Below, in pieces: positions 1 to 9,756 of a DNA stretch of 64,000 nucleotides. The stretch lies in assembly GCA_902558075.1 (NCBI GenBank), contig CACECO010000001.1, positions 124,001 to 188,000 of the forward strand, in the 5' to 3' direction. This stretch comes from an uncultured Litorivicinus sp. Lineage in GTDB: Bacteria; Pseudomonadota; Gammaproteobacteria; Pseudomonadales; Litorivicinaceae. The notes under the pieces were generated by a model. That model did not search any database. It saw only the letters and a program-made list of their open reading frames with translations, and was not told the origin of the DNA. The position numbers were made by a program, and so were the translations under genes. Positions within the stretch are counted from its first letter, which is position 1. The number at the start of each line of letters is the position of its first letter.

Positions 1-257
1 ATTTTCCGATCCAAAACAGCCTCAATGACTGGTTTGCCGCGCGACATGGCATTACCAATCACAACCATGTCTAGATCATCAGTCAGAACGCTTGTGTCAA
101 AGCCCTCATGCAGAACAATCCCGGCATCTCGAAGCTGATCTGACATCGGGGGATACACATGCTGGTCTGAACCCGCTACGTCCCAACCCTTTTGGTGGCA
201 TAGTTGTGCGAGGCCACCCATAAAAGTACCGCAGATGCCAAGGATATGGATTTTCAA
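1..257 (-). CDS. mpl: Mpl, murein tripeptide ligase (5' part, runs off the left edge)
   Basis: The first 85 or so residues of UDP-N-acetylmuramate:L-alanyl-gamma-D-glutamyl-meso-diaminopimelate ligase, a cytoplasmic Mur-ligase-family enzyme that recycles murein tripeptide. Reading the minus strand gives a nucleotide-binding start KIHILGICGTFMGG followed by AGSDQHVYPPMS, which is typical of Mpl. The start is read as TTG (257-255), because no in-frame ATG lies nearby and a purine-rich GAGAGAG stretch sits just upstream. The ORF track misses it because it has no canonical start and is cut by the window edge. It is divergent from ppa. Identification rests on the N-terminal motif only. Confidence 0.85.
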   Translation of the reverse strand, partial: MKIHILGICGTFMGGLAQLCHQKGWDVAGSDQHVYPPMSDQLRDAGIVLHEGFDTSVLTDDLDMVVIGNAMSRGKPVIEAVLDRK

Positions 258-439
258 TATGCATTCTCTCTCATTCGTCTTAAAGATAGTGTCATTGCGC
301 GCCGCAAACAGCAACGAGCGATCTTTTACCATTTTACGATGGCGATTCCTGAGCGTATCGGTTGAAATACAGACTGAAGCACCGGACACTTGCCGTCTAC
401 AAATGCATCGATTCGATCTATTAACCATCTGAGGACCTT

Positions 440-967
440 ATGAGCTTCAATGATATTCCTGCCGGAAAGGACATCCCAAACGACATCTACGTCGCAATTG
501 AAATCCCGTCAAACTCAACGCCAATCAAGTATGAAATCGAAAAAGAATATGACGCCGTATTCGTCGATCGGTTCATGGCAACACCTATGTTCTACCCAGC
601 GAACTACGGTTATGTACCTAATACACTTGCAGACGACGGAGATCCGCTCGACGTATTGGTGGTAACACCTTACCCCGTGCAGCCGGGGTCAATCATTCGT
701 GCTCGTCCAATTGGTATTTTGGATATGAGCGACGAGGCCGGTCGCGACTCAAAAGTGCTGGCGGTACCGCATCATAAGTTGACTGAACTTTATAAGGATG
801 TGAAAGAGCCTAGAGACCTGGGGTCGTTGCTTCTCGATCAAATCGCCCACTTCTTCGAGAACTATAAAGATCTCGAAGCGGACAAATGGGTCAAAGTCGA
901 CGGTTGGCGTGGATCTGGTCCAGCTCGCGACGCTGTGATTGCCTCGGTCGAAGCAGCTAAAACGTAA
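440..967 (+). CDS. ppa: Inorganic pyrophosphatase (family I)
   Basis: Cytoplasmic Mg-dependent hydrolysis of pyrophosphate, which pulls biosynthetic reactions forward. The 175 residues match the usual length of bacterial family I enzymes (about 175). The signature [10 protein letters not shown] lies at residues 65-74 and carries the metal-binding aspartates; [10 protein letters not shown] upstream and the late KDLEADKW segment also fit. The ATG is preceded by GAGGACC. It ends one base before the stop of the convergent DUF2333 gene, so the two genes abut tail to tail. The 182 nt upstream, shared with mpl, must hold its promoter, but no convincing -35/-10 pair could be assigned. Confidence 0.97.
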   Translation: MSFNDIPAGKDIPNDIYVAIEIPSNSTPIKYEIEKEYDAVFVDRFMATPMFYPANYGYVPNTLADDGDPLDVLVVTPYPVQPGSIIRARPIGILDMSDEAGRDSKVLAVPHHKLTELYKDVKEPRDLGSLLLDQIAHFFENYKDLEADKWVKVDGWRGSGPARDAVIASVEAAKT

Positions 968-1987
968 TCAACCCTGCGCCAACAGTGCACGCAAGTCCGA
1001 GATGGCTGCGTGCGCTCTGGAAATGTAACTGGCCATCACTAGAGAGTGGTTCGCAAAAACCCCAAATCCAGAGCCATTGAGAATTATCGGCGACCAAACA
1101 GTTTGCTGAGTCGCTTCTAATTCGCGAATCACTTGTTTAAGCGATACACGCGCGTTCTTTTTATCGAGAACCGAACCAAAATCTTTTTCGATCGCGTTCA
1201 GTATATGTAACAAAGCCCAAGCTGAGCCCCGCGCTTCAAAAAAGATATCGTCAATTTTGAGCCATGGCGTTTTAACCATCCGTTCTGACACATCCTGTGT
1301 CGATTGGCCCGCTGCAGGATCACCCGCTAAATCTGTATTAAATCTCGTTTGCCCAACGCTTGCCGATAATCTTTGACTCAGCGAACCGAGGCGCGTCTCG
1401 ACATCAGCCAAATAGTTACGGAGGTTATCTGCGCGTGCATAGAGTTGTGCATTCTCCCCCGGTGTTGCCAATCGGCCATGATATGACTTCAATGACTCGA
1501 CTGCTTTTAGGTAGCTTGACTCAGCAGAAGGGAACCATTTCCCGCTGTCGTAGTTCAGGGCAGGCTCAGCGACCACCAGATCAGCATCCTCAGTCGACTG
1601 AGACTGACTACGTGACAAATCTTTACGTAATGCTCGGGCCAGATCTCGCACCTGGACCAATGTCCCAAATTCCCAGTTAGGCATATTGTCGAGCCAAAGC
1701 CCTGGTGGTGTCACGTCGTTCGATAGATAGCCACCAGGCTTATCCAGTAAAGTCTCGGTGATGAAGATCAAGGTTCCAACGGTGGCGCTACCTATCGTGA
1801 CCTGATGATCAACAGGTATCGTCTCTTCCAAGATCTCTTCGATCCGTTGTTGTTGAGGTGGCTGACTCCAGTGGATCCCCAACAACACTGCGCCGAGCAA
1901 ATACAACACCGCAGCACCCCCGCCCGCGACGATCCATGTTGATTGGTTACCGAGATTGGCCAGCCGGTTCTTCAAAGCTTCGAGCAT
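968..1987 (-). CDS. DUF2333 family membrane-anchored protein
   Basis: Protein of unknown function, 339 residues. One transmembrane segment lies near residues 17-40, followed by a long soluble region presumably in the periplasm. The block ETLLDKPGGYLSNDV and then LDNMPNWEFGTLVQVRDLAR is what I associate with the DUF2333 family of proteobacterial inner-membrane proteins. No catalytic motif is visible. It is convergent with ppa and divergent from the DsbD-domain gene, with about 65 nt between the latter two starts. Assignment is from memory of the family signature and the function is unknown. Confidence 0.75.
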   Translation of the reverse strand: MLEALKNRLANLGNQSTWIVAGGGAAVLYLLGAVLLGIHWSQPPQQQRIEEILEETIPVDHQVTIGSATVGTLIFITETLLDKPGGYLSNDVTPPGLWLDNMPNWEFGTLVQVRDLARALRKDLSRSQSQSTEDADLVVAEPALNYDSGKWFPSAESSYLKAVESLKSYHGRLATPGENAQLYARADNLRNYLADVETRLGSLSQRLSASVGQTRFNTDLAGDPAAGQSTQDVSERMVKTPWLKIDDIFFEARGSAWALLHILNAIEKDFGSVLDKKNARVSLKQVIRELEATQQTVWSPIILNGSGFGVFANHSLVMASYISRAHAAISDLRALLAQG

Positions 1988-2054
1988 GGTTAATCCGTTT
2001 CTCTAATTCTAAACAACGAGTATCATCAACCAATATGACAACGGGAGGAAATCA

Positions 2055-2471
2055 GTGCAACGCGTTATCTCAAGTTTTATTGTAGCCACCTGTTTTTCAG
2101 CGACTACTTCTGCGCAGGGACAAAGCTCATTTGGCTCAAGTTTTGGTGCTCCAGATCTGCTAGCACCAGAGCAGGCGTTCATCGTCTCGCAACCACGGGC
2201 CGATGTGATTGAAATCACGATTGCAGACGGTACTTATCTTTACGATGACCGGACGATCGTGCAAAACGATGCGGGCGACATTCTCAAAACGGAGCGTTCT
2301 CCATCTGAAATGTATGATGATCCGCTTTTCGGACCAACGCCGATTCATAAGAAACGCTTATGGATGACGATCTCGAATGCACCCGATCTGATGGTTTTGA
2401 CCTATCAAGGCTGTGCAGATATTGGATTTTGCTACCCGCCACAACAAACAGAACTGTCATTTTCACGGTAA
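2055..2471 (+). CDS. Stand-alone DsbD N-terminal (alpha) domain, periplasmic
   Basis: 138 residues with a signal peptide (about 1-20, ending SAQG). The rest resembles the periplasmic N-terminal domain of the thiol:disulfide reductase DsbD: a QAF segment, the cap-like DGTYLYDDRT strand and the cysteine motif YQGCADIGFCYPP, whose two cysteines correspond to the pair that passes electrons to DsbC/DsbE-type partners. The eight-helix membrane domain and C-terminal thioredoxin domain of full DsbD (about 560-600 aa) are missing. In Pseudomonas the full dsbD precedes aroQ, so this looks like a reduced relic or specialised single domain. GTG start with GGGAGGA upstream. Confidence 0.75.
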   Translation: MQRVISSFIVATCFSATTSAQGQSSFGSSFGAPDLLAPEQAFIVSQPRADVIEITIADGTYLYDDRTIVQNDAGDILKTERSPSEMYDDPLFGPTPIHKKRLWMTISNAPDLMVLTYQGCADIGFCYPPQQTELSFSR

Positions 2472-2515
2472 ATCGCGCAAAATTGCGACACGTTTAAAGA
2501 ATTTGTGTTGATTTT

Positions 2516-2953
2516 ATGTCCAAGGTACTAGTGCTGAATGGCCCAAATCTGAATCTACTCGGACGACGAGAGCCTGGCGTCTATGGCACCACGACGCTAC
2601 AGGAACTGGAAAATGGCCTGTCAGCCATCGCACCCTCCGGGATGATGCTTGAGTTTTTTCAGAGCAACCACGAAGGCCAGATGACCGATCGAATTCATCG
2701 AGTCATGGATGAACCGGTTGATGGGCTTGTTATAAACCCGGGTGCCTGGACACATACCAGCGTTGCCATTCGTGATGCACTCAGTGCAGTTGCTGCTCCC
2801 TTTGTCGAAGTACATATTTCGAACGTGCATGCGCGCGAGGCATTTCGTCATCACTCTTATCTCTCTGATGTCGCACTCGCAGTCATCGTAGGATGCGGAA
2901 CACAGGGCTACGCATTCGCTCTAGAAACACTGAAACAACACTTAAAAGGCTAA
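2516..2953 (+). CDS. aroQ: 3-dehydroquinate dehydratase, type II
   Basis: Third step of the shikimate pathway (3-dehydroquinate to 3-dehydroshikimate), cytoplasmic dodecamer. The 145 residues are typical of type II enzymes. [17 protein letters not shown] opens the protein, with catalytic Tyr23; NPGAWTH follows at about 74-80, and [12 protein letters not shown] carries the catalytic His100. It lies 6 nt upstream of accB, probably in one transcript aroQ-accB-accC-prmA, an order known from pseudomonads. Confidence 0.97.
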   Translation: MSKVLVLNGPNLNLLGRREPGVYGTTTLQELENGLSAIAPSGMMLEFFQSNHEGQMTDRIHRVMDEPVDGLVINPGAWTHTSVAIRDALSAVAAPFVEVHISNVHAREAFRHHSYLSDVALAVIVGCGTQGYAFALETLKQHLKG

Positions 2954-2959
2954 GGTTCG

Positions 2960-3418
2960 ATGATGGATATTCGTAAGATCAAAAAATTGATCGAACTGCT
3001 GCACGACACGGACGTTGCTGAAATCGAAATTTCAGAGGGCGAAGAAAGTGTCCGTATTACACGTGGTAGCACCAACCAAGTTGTTGTTCAAACACCACAG
3101 ATGACTGCACCCCAAGCGATGGTGGCGCAACCCGCAACACCTCAGCCCATTTCCAATGAACCACCGGGAGTGGTAGCACCAGCCGGCCATCAAGTGAAAT
3201 CACCAATGGTTGGCACTTTCTATCGCTCACCATCCCCGGATACAGTAGCGTTTATCGAGATTGGGAGTGAGGTCAAACAAGGCGATACACTCTGCATCGT
3301 TGAGGCAATGAAGATGATGAATCAGATCGAGGCAGATGCTTCGGGTAAAGTCCTTGCGATTCTTGTAGACGATGGTGATGCCGTTGAGTTCGAGCAACCA
3401 CTCGTCGTCATTGGATAG
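2960..3418 (+). CDS. accB: Biotin carboxyl carrier protein of acetyl-CoA carboxylase
   Basis: Carries biotin between biotin carboxylase (AccC) and carboxyltransferase (AccAD) in malonyl-CoA synthesis. 152 residues. An N-terminal segment (1-35) is followed by a Pro/Ala/Gln-rich linker (about 45-75) and a C-terminal biotinyl domain. The biotinylation motif [11 protein letters not shown] places the acceptor at Lys118, and [13 protein letters not shown] is the thumb-containing start of the domain. The start is ATGATG, and the second ATG is equally possible. accC follows after 4 nt. Confidence 0.97.
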   Translation: MMDIRKIKKLIELLHDTDVAEIEISEGEESVRITRGSTNQVVVQTPQMTAPQAMVAQPATPQPISNEPPGVVAPAGHQVKSPMVGTFYRSPSPDTVAFIEIGSEVKQGDTLCIVEAMKMMNQIEADASGKVLAILVDDGDAVEFEQPLVVIG

Positions 3419-3422
3419 TTTA

Positions 3423-4766
3423 ATGTTTGCAAAAATCGTCATTGCCAACCGCGGAGAAATCGCGCTTCGCATTTTAAGAGCGTGTCGGCAACTGGGTATT
3501 CGCACGGTTGCTGTGCACTCGGTATGCGATCGAGACTTGAAACACGTCAAACTCGCGGACGAAACTGTTTGTATCGGCCCGAACCCCCCAAATCAAAGCT
3601 ATCTGAACGTTCCCGCCATTATCGCGGCAGCTGAGGTAACGGATGCACAAGCGATCCATCCAGGCTATGGGTTCTTGGCTGAAAACGCAGATTTTGCGGA
3701 GCGCATCGAACAGTCCGGTTTTACATTTATTGGCCCGTCTGCGGCAACAATCCGATTGATGGGCAATAAAGTTGCCGCAATTGAAGCTATGCAAGCGGCA
3801 GGTGTACCCACGGTACCTGGATCCAATGGCCCCTTGGCCGACGATGACGCAAAAAATCTACAAATTGCAAAAGACATCGGATTCCCCGTGATTGTTAAGG
3901 CAGCAGCAGGTGGTGGTGGTCGCGGAATGAGGGTCGTTCACACAGAATCCAACCTTCTAAGTTCAATTCAGATCACAAAATCCGAAGCACAAGCGGCCTT
4001 TGGTGATGAAACCGTTTACCTAGAAAAGTTTCTCGAAAAACCACGTCATGTCGAAGTCCAAGTGTTAGCTGATCAACACGGCAACGCGATCCACCTCTAC
4101 GATCGCGATTGTTCACTGCAACGTCGACATCAAAAAGTACTGGAAGAAGCACCCGCGCCTGAAGTCCACCCAGAAGCGCGTGCACAGGTTTTTGAAGCTT
4201 GCGTGACGGCTTGTAAGAACATAGGTTACGTCGGAGCCGGCACCTTTGAATTCTTGTATGAAGACGGTCGTTTCTACTTCATCGAAATGAATACGCGTGT
4301 GCAGGTTGAGCACCCTGTGAGTGAAATGGTGACCGGAATCGACATCATCCACGAACAAATCTCGGTTGCTGCCGGTCATCCACTCTCGGTCACGCAAAAC
4401 CAAATCAAGCTGAATGGACATGCGATTGAATGCCGCATCAATGCAGAAAACCCCAATACGTTTCTGCCAAATCCTGGTTTAATTTCGAGGTATCATCCTC
4501 CGGGTGGACCGGGTATTCGCGTGGATTCACATATCTATTCAGGTTACGCAGTGCCTCCATATTACGATTCAATGATTGCCAAATTCATCACGCACGGGGC
4601 AACACGAGAGGAAGCATTAAGACGTATGGAAATTGCCCTATCTGAATCATTAATTGATGGCATTCAGACCAATATTCCTCTGCAACGTGACATCGTGACA
4701 GATACCACCTTTCTGAACGGACCGGTCAGTATCCACTATCTCGAGAAAAAACTGGGTCTATCGTGA
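3423..4766 (+). CDS. accC: Biotin carboxylase subunit of acetyl-CoA carboxylase
   Basis: ATP-dependent carboxylation of the biotin on AccB. 447 residues starting [14 protein letters not shown]; the ORF-track start at 3372 lies inside accB and would add a tail with no homology. ATP-grasp features are visible: glycine-rich loop [12 protein letters not shown] (about 159-170), [10 protein letters not shown] (about 79-88), and the metal and substrate block [16 protein letters not shown]. The length equals the usual 445-450. It is translationally coupled with prmA by a 4-nt GTGA overlap. Confidence 0.97.
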   Translation: MFAKIVIANRGEIALRILRACRQLGIRTVAVHSVCDRDLKHVKLADETVCIGPNPPNQSYLNVPAIIAAAEVTDAQAIHPGYGFLAENADFAERIEQSGFTFIGPSAATIRLMGNKVAAIEAMQAAGVPTVPGSNGPLADDDAKNLQIAKDIGFPVIVKAAAGGGGRGMRVVHTESNLLSSIQITKSEAQAAFGDETVYLEKFLEKPRHVEVQVLADQHGNAIHLYDRDCSLQRRHQKVLEEAPAPEVHPEARAQVFEACVTACKNIGYVGAGTFEFLYEDGRFYFIEMNTRVQVEHPVSEMVTGIDIIHEQISVAAGHPLSVTQNQIKLNGHAIECRINAENPNTFLPNPGLISRYHPPGGPGIRVDSHIYSGYAVPPYYDSMIAKFITHGATREEALRRMEIALSESLIDGIQTNIPLQRDIVTDTTFLNGPVSIHYLEKKLGLS

Positions 4767-5647
4767 CCAGATTTCGGCAGCTCACAATTTCAGCGACTGG
4801 TGATCAAGCAGAGCTCCTCGAGGAGCTCTTCCTTTTAGCAGACGCTAAAGCAGTGACGCTGGTTGATGATGGAAATTCACCGATTTTTGAACCACCAATG
4901 GGAAGTCATCCGGTCTGGCAACAAACTAAGTTGCAGGGACTATTTTACGACCAAAGACCCGACGCTAAAATCCTCGGAGATCTTGCAACGTATTTCGAGC
5001 GCGCAAACATACTTATTGAACTGCCGAAAGAGCTGACGGTGCTTGCAGATCAAGATTGGGTCAGACTATCGCTTGACCAATTTAAACCGATCAAAATTGG
5101 TGGGTTCTGGGTCAAACCAACCTGGAATGACGAACCAACGCCTCAGGATCTCACGATATTGAATTTAGATCCTGGTCTGGCATTTGGTACAGGCATGCAT
5201 CCAACGACGCAGTTGTGTCTTGAATGGTTCAGTGCCAACCCACCCTCATTCCAGACTGTGATGGACTTTGGTTGCGGGTCAGGAATTTTGGGTATTGCAG
5301 CGGGTTGCCTTGGTGCGAGCCAAATCACTGGGCTTGATATCGACCCACAAGCACTCATTGCGACCAAACATAATGCAAAGTTGAATCACTTAGTGATTGA
5401 GACACTGCTACCCGATCAGACATCGAGCCGTACTTTTGATGTTGTAATCGCCAATATCCACGTGAATCCTTTAACTGAGCTTGCGAGAACCCTTACTGAG
5501 CTTACTCGACCGGGAGGAAAAATTGTGATGGCTGGTCTATTGGATGAACAGGCTCCACAGGTAAAGGCTGCTTACCCCGCAATCACCTTTGATGTCGATC
5601 AATCGAGAGAGGGCTGGACTCTTCTCTCAGGAACAAAAACCGAGTAA
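4763..5647 (+). CDS. prmA: Ribosomal protein L11 methyltransferase
   Basis: SAM-dependent trimethylation of L11. 294 residues. The N-terminal substrate-recognition domain spans about 1-110. The Rossmann methyltransferase domain has [15 protein letters not shown] (about 135-149), the SAM loop [13 protein letters not shown] (about 168-180) and [13 protein letters not shown] start overlapping the accC stop. The accBC-prmA linkage is common in gammaproteobacteria. dusB begins 5 nt downstream. Confidence 0.95.
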   Translation: MTRFRQLTISATGDQAELLEELFLLADAKAVTLVDDGNSPIFEPPMGSHPVWQQTKLQGLFYDQRPDAKILGDLATYFERANILIELPKELTVLADQDWVRLSLDQFKPIKIGGFWVKPTWNDEPTPQDLTILNLDPGLAFGTGMHPTTQLCLEWFSANPPSFQTVMDFGCGSGILGIAAGCLGASQITGLDIDPQALIATKHNAKLNHLVIETLLPDQTSSRTFDVVIANIHVNPLTELARTLTELTRPGGKIVMAGLLDEQAPQVKAAYPAITFDVDQSREGWTLLSGTKTE

Positions 5648-5652
5648 TCGTT

Positions 5653-6642
5653 TTGCGTATTGGCTCTCATCAATTTGATAATCCTGTCTGGCTAGCACCC
5701 ATGGCTGGCGTCACCGACCGCCCCGTTCGGGTCCTATGCAGAAAGCTTGGAGCAGGCATGGCAATTTCCGAAATGATTCACTCAGACAGCAGCCTCTGGG
5801 GTACGAGAAAGAGTGATCGGCGACTAGATATTCAAGATGAGCCAGGGCCAATTAGTATTCAAATTGCAGGATATGATCCTCAAATGATGGCAAGGGCTGC
5901 TCGCGCCAATGAAGAGCGCGGAGCAGATATCATCGATATCAATCTCGGCTGCCCGGCTAAGAAGGTACTCAAAAAAGCAGCTGGCTCAGCACTCATGCGT
6001 GATGAAGCACTCTGTGCAGAAATTTTTCGTCAAGTAATAAAAGCCGTACAAATTCCCGTCACAGTCAAAATGAGAACAGGATGGGATCAGTTATCAAAAA
6101 ACGGTCCGGTAATCGCAAAAATAGCCCAAGATCTAGGACTACAGGCAGTAACGATGCATGGAAGAACGCGTTGCGATCTGTACAAAGGTGAAGCCGAATA
6201 CGATACGATTCGACGGACACGCGACGCAATCCAAATTCCATTGATCGCCAACGGCGACATTACATCGACCGAAAAAGCGCGCGACGTGCTGTGGGCAACC
6301 GGCGCAGATGCAGTCATGATCGGTCGCGGGACGCAAGGCGATCCGTGGCTACCCGGACGGATCGCCGCTGAGCTCAGCGGCAGGTTCCTCTCTCGACCCA
6401 CTGTTGAGATTCAAATCAGAACCATGGCCGAACTCGTCAAACAAATTCAACTGTTCTATGGGGAAAGAATTGGCGTGAAAATGGCACGCAAGCACATGCA
6501 ATGGTTTTTAAAACGATTTGCAAATGGGGCCGAAGCATGGTCACAATTGCAAACTGTTGCCGATGCAGATGCGCAGTATCAACGATTTAAAGAATTACTA
6601 GACGGAGGAGGACTCCGCGATGGGATTAAAAGAACTGGTTAG
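5653..6642 (+). CDS. dusB: tRNA-dihydrouridine synthase DusB
   Basis: FMN-dependent reduction of uridine to dihydrouridine in the tRNA D-loop. 329 residues in a TIM barrel. WLAPMAGVTDRP starts the barrel; INLGCPAKKVLKKAAGSALM contains the catalytic Cys100; VTVKMRTGW, HGRTR and the phosphate-binding VMIGRGTQGDPW follow. The likely start is TTG at 5653. The 3' end overlaps fis by 23 nt; the dusB-fis pair is conserved in gammaproteobacteria and the two are normally co-transcribed. Confidence 0.95.
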   Translation: MRIGSHQFDNPVWLAPMAGVTDRPVRVLCRKLGAGMAISEMIHSDSSLWGTRKSDRRLDIQDEPGPISIQIAGYDPQMMARAARANEERGADIIDINLGCPAKKVLKKAAGSALMRDEALCAEIFRQVIKAVQIPVTVKMRTGWDQLSKNGPVIAKIAQDLGLQAVTMHGRTRCDLYKGEAEYDTIRRTRDAIQIPLIANGDITSTEKARDVLWATGADAVMIGRGTQGDPWLPGRIAAELSGRFLSRPTVEIQIRTMAELVKQIQLFYGERIGVKMARKHMQWFLKRFANGAEAWSQLQTVADADAQYQRFKELLDGGGLRDGIKRTG

Positions 6643-6847
6643 AAAACAGATCGATCAGTACTTTGACGAACTTGATGGTGAAATACCACAAGACCTATAC
6701 GACCTCGTTGTTGGCCAAGTCGAGCATGCGTTGCTTGAGGCTGCTCTCAACCAAAGCAACAACAATCAATCAAAGGCAGCCGAGATGCTAGGCATCAGCC
6801 GTGGGACATTACGTACCCGCATGAAACTCTTCGGTCTTCTCTCCTAG
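6620..6847 (+). CDS. fis: Fis nucleoid-associated DNA-binding protein (short form)
   Basis: Factor for inversion stimulation: dimeric nucleoid protein that bends DNA and regulates stable RNA promoters. The C-terminal helix-turn-helix is intact (NNNQSKAAEMLGISRGTLRTRM, residues about 46-67). The protein is only 75 residues against about 98 in E. coli, so the N-terminal beta-hairpin arm needed for Hin/Gin recombinase activation is missing. The start is decided by a strong GGAGGAGG 9 nt upstream of the ATG, which lies inside the end of dusB. Regulation could not be read from the sequence. Confidence 0.9.
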   Translation: MGLKELVRKQIDQYFDELDGEIPQDLYDLVVGQVEHALLEAALNQSNNNQSKAAEMLGISRGTLRTRMKLFGLLS

Positions 6848-6900
6848 ACTGCTCAAGACACTGGTATACTTGTTGCTTTTTTAGGGAGCGTTAATCAAGG

Positions 6901-8466
6901 ATGTCAGCCACCGATTCAGTTCAGGTGCGTCGAGCACTTCTCAGTGTTTCAGATAAAACAAACTTAATTGACTTTGCCCAAGGTCTCCACGATCTTGGTG
7001 TTCAGTTAGTATCCACGGGCGGCACATTTCGCACGCTTCAAGATGCGGGCCTACCGGCGATCGAAGTCTCCTCAGTCACTGAATTCCCTGAAATGATGGA
7101 TGGACGTGTCAAAACCCTTCACCCAAAAATTCACGGGGGAATTCTTGGCCGCCGCAACCAAGATCAAGCGGTCATGGCAGCACATGGAATCGAAGCGATC
7201 GATCTTGTCTGTGTCAACCTATATCCTTTTCAGGAAACGATTGCGAACCCTGACATGACTCACGACGATGCGATTGAAAATATTGATATCGGTGGTCCGG
7301 CGATGGTTCGCTCAGCGGCCAAGAATCGTCAATTTGTCAGCATCGTGACGTCACCACTTCAATATCAAACGGTGTTATCTGAACTCAAAGAAGTAGGCGG
7401 ACTGTCATTTGAGACTCGAAAGCAACTCGCAAAGGCTGCCTTCCAGCATACTGCTGCGTATGACGGAGCGATTGCCAATTATTTAGGGCGCGATGACGAT
7501 GCGGCTCAGTATCCAGAAAAACTATTTATGCATTTTGAGCGTGATTCGGTCTTACGTTACGGCGAAAACCCTCACCAGTCCGCTGCGTTTTATCGCGACC
7601 CAAGTGTTACCGAATCATCTGTTAGCACATCACAGCAACTCGCAGGCAAAGCACTCTCCTTTAACAACATTGCAGACACCGATGCGGCGCTTGAATGTGT
7701 TCGCCAGTTTGATCGACCGGCATGCGTTATCGTGAAACACGCAAACCCATGCGGCGTTGCCATCGAAAAGTCGATTCTTGACGCCTATGAAAAAGCATTT
7801 GAGACAGACCCCACCAGTGCATTTGGTGGAATTATTGCCTTCAACCGTCCACTTGATGCGAAAACAGCGGATCGGATTTTAGAACGCCAATTCGTGGAGG
7901 TCATTATCGCTCCAAGCGTTGAAACCGGTGTTATTGGACTCTTTGCCAAAAGGCCATCGGTTCGCTTACTGACCGTTGGTTCACTCGCACAAAATTCTGG
8001 GCAGGCGGATTACCGTCGTGTTCAGGGTGGACTTTTGATTCAAGACACCGACACAGGATCGAGAACAGAATCTCAACTCACGTGTGTCACAGACACCAAA
8101 CCAACTGCCGCACAAATGGCAGATCTTTTGTTTGCGTGGAAAGTCGCGAAGTTTGTAAAATCCAATGCGATTATCTACGCCAAAAATAACCAGACGATTG
8201 GTGTTGGGGCAGGTCAGATGAGCCGTATCTATTCGGCACGAATTGCAGCGATCAAAGCACAAGACGCCAATCTTGAAGTGGCAGGTAGTGTGATGGCCTC
8301 AGATGCGTTTTTCCCATTTAGAGATGGCATCGATGCTGTCTCTGAATCTGGAATCGCCGCAGTAATCCAGCCCGGTGGGTCCATTCGTGATGACGAAGTC
8401 ATCAAAGCCGCAAACGAACACGGTATCGCAATGGTTTTCACTGGTATGCGTCACTTCCGACATTAA
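6901..8466 (+). CDS. purH: Bifunctional AICAR transformylase / IMP cyclohydrolase
   Basis: Last two steps of purine synthesis, making IMP from AICAR and 10-formyl-THF. 521 residues, close to the usual 525-530. The N-terminal IMP cyclohydrolase (about 1-195) has [27 protein letters not shown] and [15 protein letters not shown]. The C-terminal transformylase has [12 protein letters not shown] and the catalytic Lys-His in [10 protein letters not shown] (about 277-286), and it ends with FPFRDGID. purD follows after 9 nt, forming a purHD operon as in Pseudomonas. Confidence 0.97.
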   Translation: MSATDSVQVRRALLSVSDKTNLIDFAQGLHDLGVQLVSTGGTFRTLQDAGLPAIEVSSVTEFPEMMDGRVKTLHPKIHGGILGRRNQDQAVMAAHGIEAIDLVCVNLYPFQETIANPDMTHDDAIENIDIGGPAMVRSAAKNRQFVSIVTSPLQYQTVLSELKEVGGLSFETRKQLAKAAFQHTAAYDGAIANYLGRDDDAAQYPEKLFMHFERDSVLRYGENPHQSAAFYRDPSVTESSVSTSQQLAGKALSFNNIADTDAALECVRQFDRPACVIVKHANPCGVAIEKSILDAYEKAFETDPTSAFGGIIAFNRPLDAKTADRILERQFVEVIIAPSVETGVIGLFAKRPSVRLLTVGSLAQNSGQADYRRVQGGLLIQDTDTGSRTESQLTCVTDTKPTAAQMADLLFAWKVAKFVKSNAIIYAKNNQTIGVGAGQMSRIYSARIAAIKAQDANLEVAGSVMASDAFFPFRDGIDAVSESGIAAVIQPGGSIRDDEVIKAANEHGIAMVFTGMRHFRH

Positions 8467-8475
8467 GGTTTGATT

Positions 8476-9756
8476 ATGAAAATTCTTGTTATTGGCGACG
8501 GTGGCCGCGAACACGCGCTTGCTTGGAAACTAGCACAATCTCCCCGAGTAACAACCGTCTTTGTCGCACCAGGAAATGCCGGCACAGCGCTCGAAGATAC
8601 AATCACCAACGTGGATCTTTCTGTTTCTAACTTAGATGGCTTGGTGACATTCGCAGAAAGTCAGAACATTGACTATACCGTTGTAGGACCAGAGGCTCCC
8701 CTTGTGAACGGAATTGTCAATCGCTTTGAAGCAGAAGGGCTTCGTTGCTTCGGTCCACGAGCTGATTGCGCGCAACTAGAGGGATCCAAAGCGTTTACCA
8801 AAGAATTTTTAAGACGTCACAATATTCCCACTGCTACCTGCGGTATCTTCACAGATGTCGACCAAGCGATCGCCCACCTCTATAAAGTCGGTGCACCGAT
8901 TGTTGTTAAAGCCGATGGGTTAGCCGCAGGTAAAGGTGTCATCCTTGCAAAGACACTGAATGAAGCGAAATCTGCCGTACGCGATATGCTTCAAGGAAAC
9001 CAGTTTGGAGATGCTGGCAGTCGCGTTGTGATCGAAGAATTCCTAACCGGAGAAGAAGCAAGCTTCATTGTGATGGTCGATGGTACTGATGTTCTTCCAC
9101 TGGCATCCTCACAGGATCATAAGGCTGCTCACGATGGTGATACGGGACCTAACACCGGAGGGATGGGAGCATATTCACCCGCACCAGTTGTTGATCAAAC
9201 CTGTCATGACCGCATTATGGCGGAGGTGATTCAGCCAACAATCCATGGACTAGCCGCCGATGGATTGAGATATCGCGGGTTCCTCTACGCTGGCATTATG
9301 GTGACCGCTGATGGGACACCCAAAGTACTCGAATATAATTGCCGATTAGGTGATCCTGAAACTCAGCCGATCCTTTTGCGTTTAAAGAGTGATCTACTCG
9401 ACTTGGTTGAAGCTGCATGTCACGGTGGTTTGGCGAACCAAATCGCTGTGTGGGACTCGCGTGCCGCCTTGGGTGTGATCATGGCGGCAACTGGATACCC
9501 CGGCGACTACACCAAAGGAAGCGCTATTCGATTGGGCCAGGACATTGCTGACACCAAGGTGTTTCATGGCGGAACTGCAATGAACCATGACCAACCTGTC
9601 ACATCAGGTGGCCGAGTGCTCTGCGTGACTGCAGTTGGATCAGGAGTAACAGATGCTCAAGCCAAAGCATATGAGCGTTTGAACACCATACAATTCGAGG
9701 GAGCTGAGTATCGCACTGATATAGGATATCGAGCAGTCGAGCGCGAAAATGGTTAA
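8476..9756 (+). CDS. purD: Phosphoribosylamine-glycine ligase
   Basis: ATP-dependent joining of glycine to phosphoribosylamine (GAR synthetase), second step of purine synthesis. 426 residues from MKILVIGDGGREHALAWKL; the track start two codons upstream is less likely. ATP-grasp elements: VKADGLAAGKGVI (about 157-169), TGEEASFIVMVDG, and EYNCRLGDPETQ with metal ligands. The stop codon overlaps the stop of the convergent sfsA by a few bases. Confidence 0.97.
   Translation: MKILVIGDGGREHALAWKLAQSPRVTTVFVAPGNAGTALEDTITNVDLSVSNLDGLVTFAESQNIDYTVVGPEAPLVNGIVNRFEAEGLRCFGPRADCAQLEGSKAFTKEFLRRHNIPTATCGIFTDVDQAIAHLYKVGAPIVVKADGLAAGKGVILAKTLNEAKSAVRDMLQGNQFGDAGSRVVIEEFLTGEEASFIVMVDGTDVLPLASSQDHKAAHDGDTGPNTGGMGAYSPAPVVDQTCHDRIMAEVIQPTIHGLAADGLRYRGFLYAGIMVTADGTPKVLEYNCRLGDPETQPILLRLKSDLLDLVEAACHGGLANQIAVWDSRAALGVIMAATGYPGDYTKGSAIRLGQDIADTKVFHGGTAMNHDQPVTSGGRVLCVTAVGSGVTDAQAKAYERLNTIQFEGAEYRTDIGYRAVERENG

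Noticed and set aside
235-432. ORF 235-432 (+), 65 aa
   Set aside because: It overlaps the mpl start on the other strand, has no ribosome-binding site and an Arg/Ser-rich composition typical of chance frames.
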